This document shows, one piece after another, positions 1 through 4,947 of a stretch of DNA of 7,858 nt; the stretch's first letter is position 1; each line of letters opens with the position of its first letter. The stretch spans positions 1 to 7,858 of the forward strand of contig NZ_JALNWM010000169.1 of NCBI RefSeq assembly GCF_023230885.1, written 5' to 3'. The translations under genes were made by a program, and so were the position numbers. Origin of the DNA: Desulfocurvus sp. GTDB lineage: Bacteria > Desulfobacterota > Desulfovibrionia > Desulfovibrionales > Desulfovibrionaceae. Below the pieces are notes generated by a model. That model searched no databases and was not told the DNA's origin. It was given only the letters and a program-made list of their open reading frames with translations.

Positions 1-1043
1 GCCAACCCTATGCGGTGGTCATGGTCGCGGCCCTGCTGCCCGCGGCGCTGTTCTACTTCGCCGTGGCCGTGGGCGTACAGTTCCTTTCCGTGCGCAAGAA
101 TCTCCAGATCGTGCATCTGGAAGTGGACTGGCGGCTCATCCGGCGGCGCATGTTCGTGTTCATCGTGCCCATCGGGCTGATTTTCGCCATGCTGCTCCTG
201 CGTTACGGCCCGGCCAACACGGCCTTTTGGGCCTGCGTTGTCACGGCCGTCACCGGCTTCGCCATCAAGGACACCCGGCCCAGCAGACGCGAGGTGGTCG
301 ATTCACTGGTCAGCGGTGCCATTACCGGCGCCAAAATCGGCATCTCCCTGGCCCTCATCGGCATGGTCGCCCAGACGCTCATCTCCACCGGCCTGGGCAG
401 CAAGCTCGCCAGCCTGATCCACCTGCTGGCCGGCGGCCAGCTCTTCATCGCCCTGCTGGTGACCATGCTGGTGGCCCTGGTCCTGGGCTGCGCCGTGCCC
501 CCGGCCGCAGCCTACGCCCTATGCGCCATCATCATCATCCCGACCCTGACGCCCCTTGGGGTGGACCTGCTCCAGGCCCACATGTACTGCTTCTACTTCT
601 CCATCATCGCGGCGGTGACCCCGCCTGTGGGGCTGGCCTCCCTGGCGGCCACGGGCATTTCGGGCGGCAACTACGCCATTACCAGCGTCCACGGATTCAG
701 GCTGGCGCTCAGCGGGTTCATCCTGCCGTTCCTCATCATCTACAACCCGATCTTCTCCTGGGACTTCGGCGACCCCATCTGGGCGGGCTGCTCCCTGGTA
801 TGCATCCTGGCGGGCCTGACCTGCATGAGCGGCCTGCTCTACGGCGCCATGCTCCGGCCCTTCACGGCGCGCGACTGGCCCCTGGCCCTGGCGGGCATGG
901 TCGCCGCGTTCTGGGTGGTGCTTTTCGGCGCCAGCCTGGGCGCCGCCCAGACCCTGGCCGTCACCGTGGGCGCCGTGGGGATTCTCGCGGTGCAGCTGTG
1001 GATGCAGCAGCACTTCAGCCCGCTGGTGTCCGCCGAAGCCTAG
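1..1043 (+). CDS. TRAP transporter fused permease (DctQM/DctM-like), 3' part
   Basis: Partial gene: the frame is open from the left edge (first whole codon at position 3) to the TAG at 1041-1043, so the true start lies upstream. The product is an inner-membrane permease of a TRAP transporter, which imports organic acids or similar solutes using an ion gradient and a periplasmic binding protein. The visible ~347 residues are almost entirely hydrophobic segments. The signature of the large DctM subunit is present: a conserved small-residue/proline loop (GCAVPPAAAYAL, about 490-525), then a helix with HMYCFYFSIIAAVTPPVGLA (about 580-640), then GISGGNYAITSVHGFRLA. This order matches the C-terminal half of fused TRAP permeases. 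The loop that usually reads like GMGLPTTAAY is here GCAVPPAAAY. Substrate cannot be told from sequence. The gene downstream is convergent, so any binding-protein partner is probably upstream, outside the window. Confidence 0.88.
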   Translation, partial: QPYAVVMVAALLPAALFYFAVAVGVQFLSVRKNLQIVHLEVDWRLIRRRMFVFIVPIGLIFAMLLLRYGPANTAFWACVVTAVTGFAIKDTRPSRREVVDSLVSGAITGAKIGISLALIGMVAQTLISTGLGSKLASLIHLLAGGQLFIALLVTMLVALVLGCAVPPAAAYALCAIIIIPTLTPLGVDLLQAHMYCFYFSIIAAVTPPVGLASLAATGISGGNYAITSVHGFRLALSGFILPFLIIYNPIFSWDFGDPIWAGCSLVCILAGLTCMSGLLYGAMLRPFTARDWPLALAGMVAAFWVVLFGASLGAAQTLAVTVGAVGILAVQLWMQQHFSPLVSAEA

Positions 1044-1071
1044 CCTTCCGCCTCCTTGAACCTCCATGCGC

Positions 1072-1107
1072 GCAGCCCCCGGCCGACCTAGGTCGACCGG
1101 GGGCTGC
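1072..1107. terminator. Long hairpin between convergent genes, probable bidirectional terminator
   Basis: An 11-base arm (GCAGCCCCCGG, 1072-1082) pairs perfectly with its complement at 1097-1107. Between them the 12-base palindrome CGACCTAGGTCG pairs on itself, so the 36 bases form one hairpin with a single C/A mismatch. It lies 28 bases after the permease stop and 37 bases after the GntR stop on the other strand, which suits a shared terminator. No T-tract follows on either strand, so it is not a classical intrinsic terminator. The inner CCTAGG palindrome could alternatively be a protein site. Confidence 0.6.
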
Positions 1108-1144
1108 CAGGCTGTGTGGCCGCCCGCGAGTGCGGTGCGCCCCT

Positions 1145-1900
1145 CTAGCGCACAAGATCGATGTCGAAACGCACACGCTGCCCGGGGTGGACCATGCTGG
1201 CCACATACACCGCGCAGCCAGACCGGTCGCGCGCCACGCGATCGACCAGGGCCACGGGCGAGCCGATGGGGATACCCAGGTACCGGGATGCCTCCACCGA
1301 GGCCGTGTCGATGGTCAGGATCTGCCGGGCGCTTTCGATGTACACGTCCATCTCGCCCATGACGGGAATGACCGTGGTTTCGTTGAAACGCGCCGGGGCC
1401 AGGTCGTAAATGCGCTTGTCGAGGTACAGGTCGATGAGGGCAAAACGGACGCCCTCCTTAATGTGGACGCGCTTCATGTAGTGGTAGACCGGGGCCGGAT
1501 GCGGCTCGTCGGCGGCCAGCAGCGGACAGGTGGTCACGTCGGCGGCGTGCAGCAGTTCCACCTGCGCACCCTCGATGCGTTTGACCATGGCGCTCCATGA
1601 AGTGCGCATGTTCTCGTACGTCATGCTCGGCAGGCGGTGCACGACGTGGGTTCCCCGGCCCTGGCGGCTGGCCAGGAAGCCCTCTTCCACCAGCAGCTGC
1701 ACGGCCTGGCGCGCTGTGACCCGCGCCACGCCGAACTGTCCGGCCAGCTCGTGCAGGCTGGGCAGTCTGGTGCCCGGCGGCAGCGCGCCGCCGGTGATCT
1801 GCTGGCGCAGGTAGTCCGCAAGCTGGGAATACAGGGGCGGCCCGGGATGGCGGAAGCGCGGCTCACCCTGGGGCGCGAGGGAAGGTCTGCGTTCGGTCAT
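1145..1900 (-). CDS. GntR-family transcriptional regulator, HutC type (UTRA domain)
   Basis: A 251-residue DNA-binding repressor or activator. Residues about 20-88 form the GntR winged helix-turn-helix: PLYSQLADYLRQQI, then LPPGTRLPSLHELAGQFGV, then VARVTARQAVQLLVEEGFL and the wing SRQGRGTHVV. Residues about 108-248 fit the UTRA ligand-binding domain, ending in the typical LGIPIGSPVALVDRVARD and HPGQRVRFDIDL strands. HutC-type regulators usually sense a small metabolite linked to a nearby transporter or catabolic operon. The neighbouring TRAP permease is an obvious candidate target, but it is convergent and its promoter is outside the window, so this is inference. The ATG at 1898-1900 was chosen because the family begins shortly before this helix; the frame stays open upstream to 2038 but that extension is low-complexity. 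The ribosome binding site is weak (GACGGA). Confidence 0.88.
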   Translation of the reverse strand: MTERRPSLAPQGEPRFRHPGPPLYSQLADYLRQQITGGALPPGTRLPSLHELAGQFGVARVTARQAVQLLVEEGFLASRQGRGTHVVHRLPSMTYENMRTSWSAMVKRIEGAQVELLHAADVTTCPLLAADEPHPAPVYHYMKRVHIKEGVRFALIDLYLDKRIYDLAPARFNETTVIPVMGEMDVYIESARQILTIDTASVEASRYLGIPIGSPVALVDRVARDRSGCAVYVASMVHPGQRVRFDIDLVR

Positions 1901-1911
1901 GGTCCGTCGCT

Positions 1912-1925
1912 GTTTGGGGTTTGGG
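1912..1925. repeat. Tandem heptamer GTTTGGG x2 just upstream of the GntR start
   Basis: Two perfect copies of GTTTGGG lie side by side, ending 11 bases before the GntR start codon (CCCAAAC twice when read along the gene). Being in the leader, they could be part of an autoregulatory operator or only a low-complexity leader. They resemble no known GntR operator that I recognise. Confidence 0.4.
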
Positions 1926-2197
1926 CAGCATGCGCCGCCGGGGCGGCCCGCCGACGGCAGGGAACAAGGCCCCCCGCCCCCAGGGAGCCCGGCCCGAAAC
2001 AACGCGGGCGGCCTGAGCTCCGGGCTCGCGCGGGTCATGCGGGGCCGGCGGAGCAGCTCCGAGAATGCCAGATCGGTGCAGCGTCGTCGAGGAGAATCCG
2101 CGGCCCGTCAGGGCTGGCGGGATCCGTGTGCGGAGGGGAAACCGGACCAGGGCGGAGCCAGAGGCGCAGGCCCCCGGCGCAATGGCCATTCTATGGC

Positions 2198-2218
2198 GGC
2201 CCGCCCGGCGCGCGGGCC
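2198..2218 (-). terminator. Hairpin after pspC, candidate operon terminator
   Basis: GGCCCGC at 2198-2204 pairs perfectly with GCGGGCC at 2212-2218 around a 7-base loop. It begins 11 bases past the pspC stop codon. No T-run follows on the minus strand; the next notable element is the palindrome AATGGCCATT at 2181-2190. Placement supports a terminator for pspABC, but the missing T-tract leaves it uncertain. Confidence 0.45.
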
Positions 2219-2229
2219 CGGGGATGGGG

Positions 2230-2733
2230 TCAGCGCCGCTGGCGCAGGCGCTCCTCCCAGGCGTAGTCGCGCGAGGTGACCACGTCCTCCATGCGCCGGA
2301 TGCGCCGCTCCAGGCGCTCGAACTTGTCGCGGATGCGCGCCAGGGCCCCCGCGCGCGAGGAGGCGTAGGCGTCGTAGAACTCGCGCTCGTCGGGGCTGTG
2401 CACGGGCAACACGGGCTCAAGCTTCAGGAAGAGCCCGGCGATGAAATACAGGGCCAGCCCCGGCCACAGCCCGGTGAACAGGATGGCCAGCACCGTGAAC
2501 ACGCGGACCCAGAACACGGGGAAGTCGAAATGCTCGGCCAGGCCCCGGCACACGCCAAGGACCATGCCCCGGCGCGAACGGTAGGGCCCGCCGCCCTCCT
2601 CGCGCCGCCCGGCGCCCGGGCCGCCGGGGCAGTCGCCGTAGCGCTCGGCGCGGCGCTCGTCGCGGCGCTCGGCGCCGCGCCCGCCACGCCCGGAGCGGCC
2701 AAAACCGCAGCCAAATCCGTCACGCCTGGCCAT
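2230..2733 (-). CDS. pspC: Phage shock protein C (PspC), membrane stress sensor
   Basis: A 167-residue inner-membrane protein that with PspB senses envelope stress and releases PspF from PspA. The PspC domain is at about residues 50-107: YRSRRGMVLGVCRGLAEHFD, then FPVFWVRVFTVLAILFTGLWPGLALYFIAGLFL, a hydrophobic membrane segment. Residues about 128-160 form a charged helix likely to be a coiled coil (LARIRDKFERLERRIRRMEDVVTS). RRME followed by VTS also occurs at the E. coli PspC C-terminus. Residues 1-49 are an unusual Gly/Arg-rich, highly basic extension containing a small tandem repeat. The start ATG at 2731-2733 has a strong GGGAGG site six bases upstream and lies inside the end of pspB (14-base overlap), suggesting translational coupling. 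It is the last gene of the pspABC operon. Confidence 0.92.
   Translation of the reverse strand: MARRDGFGCGFGRSGRGGRGAERRDERRAERYGDCPGGPGAGRREEGGGPYRSRRGMVLGVCRGLAEHFDFPVFWVRVFTVLAILFTGLWPGLALYFIAGLFLKLEPVLPVHSPDEREFYDAYASSRAGALARIRDKFERLERRIRRMEDVVTSRDYAWEERLRQRR
2641..2676. repeat. Three tandem 12-base units inside pspC
   Basis: Three adjacent 12-base units read GCGCTCGGCGCG, GCGCTCGTCGCG and GCGCTCGGCGCC on the plus strand. In the pspC frame they encode a repeating acidic/basic four-residue pattern (AERR, DERR, AERY-like, about residues 20-32). Being a multiple of three, copy-number changes would not break the frame. It lies in the poorly conserved N-terminal extension. Confidence 0.75.
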
Positions 2734-2968
2734 GGCCGTCCTCCCTCTCGCGCCTGGACTCCTCCAGGAGCAACGTTTCGAGCACGTCCACGCGCTCCTC
2801 CATCCGGGACAATTTGGTGTAGATCTCCTGGATCATCCGCGTCTCGTCCTCCATCTCCGGGGGCTGCCTGCGCGACAGGGAACCCCGGAACAGCCGGGCC
2901 ACCAGGGCGACGATGCCCGCCAGGACCAGCAGCGGGACGAGGATGAACAAGGCAAACATTCCATGCAT
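2720..2968 (-). CDS. pspB: Phage shock protein B (PspB)
   Basis: An 82-residue small membrane protein, close to the usual 74-80 of the family. Residues about 4-27 are a single hydrophobic segment (MFALFILVPLLVLAGIVALV), followed by a basic patch (RLFRGSLSRRQ) and a charged amphipathic helix (about 40-72, with IYTKLSRMEERVDVLETLL) that resembles the PspB coiled coil. PspB partners PspC to antagonise PspA-PspF binding. The ATG at 2966-2968 is preferred because GAGG lies nine bases upstream; an in-frame ATG three codons later (2957-2959) is possible. The gene starts 40 bases after the pspA stop and its TGA lies inside pspC. Confidence 0.88.
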   Translation of the reverse strand: MHGMFALFILVPLLVLAGIVALVARLFRGSLSRRQPPEMEDETRMIQEIYTKLSRMEERVDVLETLLLEESRREREDGHGQA

Positions 2969-2987
2969 GGGCGACCGCCTCGGGTTT

Positions 2988-3007
2988 GCCCCCGGCCCGC
3001 CGGGGGC
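2988..3007 (-). other. Strong hairpin in the pspA-pspB gap
   Basis: GCCCCCGG at 2988-2995 pairs perfectly with CCGGGGGC at 3000-3007 around a four-base loop. The structure begins one base after the pspA stop codon and ends just before the pspB ribosome binding site. AAACCC rather than a T-run follows it on the minus strand, so it is more likely a 3' stabiliser or partial attenuator than a full terminator. That would give more PspA than PspB/PspC, the ratio known for E. coli. The role is inference; the hairpin is seen directly. Confidence 0.65.
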
Positions 3008-3008
3008 G

Positions 3009-3710
3009 TCAGTCGTTCACGTCCGCCTTGGCGGCCCGGGCCTTGGGGGCCCCGGCCCTGGAGCGGCTCTTCATCTCGGCCAGTTCGGCCGCGATGATAT
3101 CGTCCTTTTCAAGAAGCGCAAACTCCTGCTCCAGCTGCCCCCCCCGGCCCGGGGCGGCCAGCTCCGCCTCGGACTCCAGGCGCTCGATGCGGCTCTCGAA
3201 GTCGTCGAAACGACGCATGGCGTCGGAACTGTCGGCCCGGGTGAGCGTCTGCCCGGCGCGGGTGCGCGAGCGGGCCCGGGCATGGCGCTGCTCCAGCAGG
3301 CGCTGCTTCTCGCGGGCCGAGGCCAGCTTGTCCTCCAGGCGGGCGATGTCTTCGCGGGCCTGGCCCACCAGGGCCTCCAGGTGCGCGGCCTGCGCGTCCA
3401 GGGCGTCCTGGCGGCGCAGGTGGGCGTTCTTCTCCAGGAGCGCCTCGCGGGCCAGCTCCTCGCGGCCCTTGTCCACGGCCAGCTCGGCCCGGGCGTGCCA
3501 CTTGGCGGCGGCCTCGGCCACGGCCTCGCGCTCGCGCTCCAGGGCCTTGCGCTCGGCCATGATCCCGGCGCAGCCCGCCTTGAGCTCCACCAGGGTCTCC
3601 TCCATCTCGCGGACCATGAGCCGGATGAGCTTGCGCGGGTCCTCGGCGCCGTCCAGCAGCGCGCTGATGTTGGAGCTGACGATGTCCTTGAATCGGTTGA
3701 AAACGCCCAC
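3009..3710 (-). CDS. pspA: Phage shock protein A (PspA/IM30 family)
   Basis: A 233-residue peripheral inner-membrane protein that binds and inhibits PspF in the resting cell and supports the membrane under stress. The N-terminus GVFNRFKDIVSSNISALLDG (residues 2-21) is the family's amphipathic membrane-binding helix. AEDPRKLIRLMVREMEETLVE (about 22-42) is nearly the E. coli sequence. The rest to about 215 is continuous charged helix (coiled coil), including AMRRFDDFESRIERLESEAE (164-183), which matches the E. coli MARFESFERRIDQMEAEAE block. The tail from 216 is Arg/Ala/Lys-rich. The start is GTG at 3708-3710: it places the conserved GVFNRF directly after the initiator and has an excellent AAAGGAGGG site five bases upstream. 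The frame is open further upstream but that part runs through the promoter. First gene of pspABC, divergent from pspF. Confidence 0.96.
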   Translation of the reverse strand: MGVFNRFKDIVSSNISALLDGAEDPRKLIRLMVREMEETLVELKAGCAGIMAERKALEREREAVAEAAAKWHARAELAVDKGREELAREALLEKNAHLRRQDALDAQAAHLEALVGQAREDIARLEDKLASAREKQRLLEQRHARARSRTRAGQTLTRADSSDAMRRFDDFESRIERLESEAELAAPGRGGQLEQEFALLEKDDIIAAELAEMKSRSRAGAPKARAAKADVND

Positions 3711-3714
3711 GGCG

Positions 3715-3723
3715 CCCTCCTTT
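3715..3723 (-). promoter_or_regulatory. Strong ribosome binding site deciding the pspA GTG start
   Basis: Read along pspA the sequence is AAAGGAGGG with GGAGG ending five bases before GTG. It is the best Shine-Dalgarno match in the window and fixes the start at a non-ATG codon. It contrasts with pspF, which has no clear site. Confidence 0.8.
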
Positions 3724-3756
3724 GTCTCTTGGGTTCGACGGATCGTGCCCGACCGG

Positions 3757-3773
3757 AAGCAGGATGCGTGCCG
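3757..3773 (-). promoter_or_regulatory. Sigma-54 promoter of pspABC
   Basis: The minus strand reads CGGCACGCATCCTGCT. This has GG (3772-3771), exactly ten bases, then GC (3760-3759), and matches the -24/-12 consensus TGGCAC-N5-TTGCT at nearly every key position. Transcription would begin near 3747, giving a leader of about 37 bases to the pspA GTG. The presence of PspF, a dedicated sigma-54 activator, in the adjacent divergent gene strongly supports the call. Confidence 0.87.
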
Positions 3774-3820
3774 CACAGAGCCGCCGGGGCAACCATCCGC
3801 AATAATTGGACTTTTCCACG

Positions 3821-3849
3821 TTGACCCCCGGCGCGCCATTCGGTATTAT
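3821..3849 (+). promoter_or_regulatory. Sigma-70-type promoter of pspF (and probably lpxR)
   Basis: TTGACC (3821-3826) and TATTAT (3844-3849) each match the -35 and -10 consensus at five of six positions and are separated by exactly 17 bases. Transcription would begin near 3856, about 24 bases before the first pspF ATG. A second -10-like TATAAT at 3855-3860 has no -35 at proper spacing. E. coli pspF is likewise transcribed by sigma-70 from within the psp control region. Confidence 0.7.
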
Positions 3850-3860
3850 CATCCTATAAT
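3845..3860. promoter_or_regulatory. Palindrome at the expected PspF upstream activator position
   Basis: ATTAT (3845-3849) and ATAAT (3856-3860) form an inverted repeat around CATCCT. Relative to the predicted pspA start near 3747 it lies at about -98 to -113, the distance at which E. coli PspF binds upstream of pspA. It also overlaps the pspF -10 box and start point, so binding there would give negative autoregulation, as known in E. coli. Binding itself is inference. Confidence 0.45.
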
Positions 3861-3871
3861 CAGCTTAAAAA

Positions 3872-3884
3872 ACCATTTTATGGT
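3872..3884. promoter_or_regulatory. Small palindrome across the first pspF start codon
   Basis: ACCAT (3872-3876) and ATGGT (3880-3884) form a perfect inverted repeat around TTT. The right arm contains the first candidate pspF ATG. It could be a second half of the PspF binding region or a small hairpin at the translation start. AACCAT occurs three times nearby (3791, 3871, 3891). Confidence 0.35.
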
Positions 3885-4947
3885 AAAAACAACCATGCGC
3901 ACTCCCCCCTTGCCCGAGGCCCTGGGCCAGTCCGACGCGTTCCTGGAATTCATGGAGCGCCTGTCCGCCGCCGCCGGGGTGGACAGGCCGGTGCTGGTGG
4001 TGGGCGAACGCGGCACGGGCAAGGAGCTGGCCGCCGGGCGGCTGCACTACCTCTCCCCGCGCTGGGCCGGGCCTTTCGTGGCCCTGAACTGCGCGGCCCT
4101 GCCCGAAACCCTGGTGGAAAGCGAACTGTTCGGCCACGAGGCCGGGGCCTTCACCGGCGCCGCAGCCCGCCGGGCCGGGCGCTTCGAGCGCGCCGACGGC
4201 GGCACGCTGTTCCTGGACGAAATCGGGGCCATGCCTCTGCCGGTACAGGAAAAAATCCTGCGCGTGGTGGAGTACGGCAGCTTCGAGCGCGTGGGCGGCT
4301 CGCGCCCGGTGAGCGTGGATGTGCGCGTGGTGGGCGCGACCAACGTGGACCTGCCCGCCCTGGCCCGGGCCGGGCGCTTCAAGCGCGACCTGCTGGACCG
4401 CCTGAGCTTCGAGGTGCTCACCGTGCCGCCCCTGCGCGGGCGCCCCGGCGATGTGGCGCTGCTCGCGCGGCACTTCGCGGCGCGCATGGCCGTGGAAATG
4501 GGCCTGGAAGAGGCCCCCCGGCTCTCGCCCGAGGTGCTGCGCGCCCTGGAGGCCCACCCCTGGCCGGGCAACGTGCGCGAGCTGAAAAACGCCGTGGAGC
4601 GCGCCGTGCACCGCGCCCGGGGCGGCCCCCTGGACGCGGCGGACGCCGTGGTCCTGGACCCCTTCGCCTCGCCCTGGCGCCCGGACGCCGACCAGGACGC
4701 CCGCCCCCCGGCGGCGCCCGACCCCGCAGCCCCGGGGAGCCCCCCCGCAGCCCCGGCGCCCCCGGGGGCCGCCCCCCTGCCCGCCTCCCTGCCGGACGCC
4801 GTGCGCGCCCTGGAGCTGGACCTGCTGCGCCGGGCCTTGACTTCGGCCCGCCACCATCAGAAAACCGCCGCACGGCTGCTCGGCCTGGGCTACCACCAGT
4901 TCCGGGGCCTGTATCGCAAATACAAGGACGACCTCGATGCCGCGTAA
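3880..4947 (+). CDS. pspF: PspF, sigma-54 activator of the psp operon
   Basis: A 355-residue enhancer-binding protein that hydrolyses ATP to open sigma-54 promoters. Like E. coli PspF it has no receiver domain. Motifs (numbering from the 3880 ATG): Walker A GERGTGKE 42-49, GAFTGA sigma-54 contact loop 89-94, Walker B GGTLFLDE 107-114, GATN 152-155, RDLLDRL 169-175, WPGNVREL 228-235. W62 in YLSPRWAGPF corresponds to E. coli W56, the residue that contacts PspA. The C-terminal Fis-type helix-turn-helix is about 308-350 (KTAARLLGLGYHQFRGLYRKYK). Between them, about 265-305, is a Pro/Ala-rich linker. An in-frame ATG at 3895 fits the E. coli N-terminus slightly better (350 residues); neither has a clear ribosome binding site. 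Divergent from pspA; the 3' end overlaps lpxR. Confidence 0.95.
   Translation: MVKTTMRTPPLPEALGQSDAFLEFMERLSAAAGVDRPVLVVGERGTGKELAAGRLHYLSPRWAGPFVALNCAALPETLVESELFGHEAGAFTGAAARRAGRFERADGGTLFLDEIGAMPLPVQEKILRVVEYGSFERVGGSRPVSVDVRVVGATNVDLPALARAGRFKRDLLDRLSFEVLTVPPLRGRPGDVALLARHFAARMAVEMGLEEAPRLSPEVLRALEAHPWPGNVRELKNAVERAVHRARGGPLDAADAVVLDPFASPWRPDADQDARPPAAPDPAAPGSPPAAPAPPGAAPLPASLPDAVRALELDLLRRALTSARHHQKTAARLLGLGYHQFRGLYRKYKDDLDAA

Larger units (their letters stand above)
1901..2229. other. Gene-free spacer between the GntR gene and pspC
   Basis: This 329-base stretch lies downstream of pspC and upstream of the GntR gene on the same strand. I find no convincing gene. It should hold the GntR promoter, but no clear -35/-10 pair is visible. 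It contains an inverted repeat with 8-base arms (GAGCCCGG at 1985-1992 and CCGGGCTC at 2020-2027, 27-base loop), a tandem heptamer at 1912-1925, a perfect 10-base palindrome AATGGCCATT at 2181-2190, and a hairpin at 2198-2218. On the minus strand about 2074-2059 reads TGGCATTCTCGGAGCT, which has the GG-N10-GC spacing of sigma-54 promoters but a poor -12 box. Confidence 0.5.

Noticed and set aside
2059..2074. Sigma-54 promoter for the GntR gene
   Set aside because: GG-N10-GC spacing is present and the -24 half is fair (TGGCAT), but the -12 half (GAGCT) is poor and a GntR regulator is not an expected sigma-54 target.
3711..3839. PspA start at an upstream ATG (3839) adding 43 residues
   Set aside because: The extension runs through the sigma-54 promoter and start site, and the conserved PspA N-terminus begins exactly at the GTG with the strong ribosome binding site.
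2986..3879. Extension of pspF upstream through pspA as one 653-codon frame
   Set aside because: The upstream part is antisense to the well-conserved PspA, is Ser/Arg/Ala-rich noise, and would begin before the mapped promoter elements. PspF homologues begin near 3880-3895.
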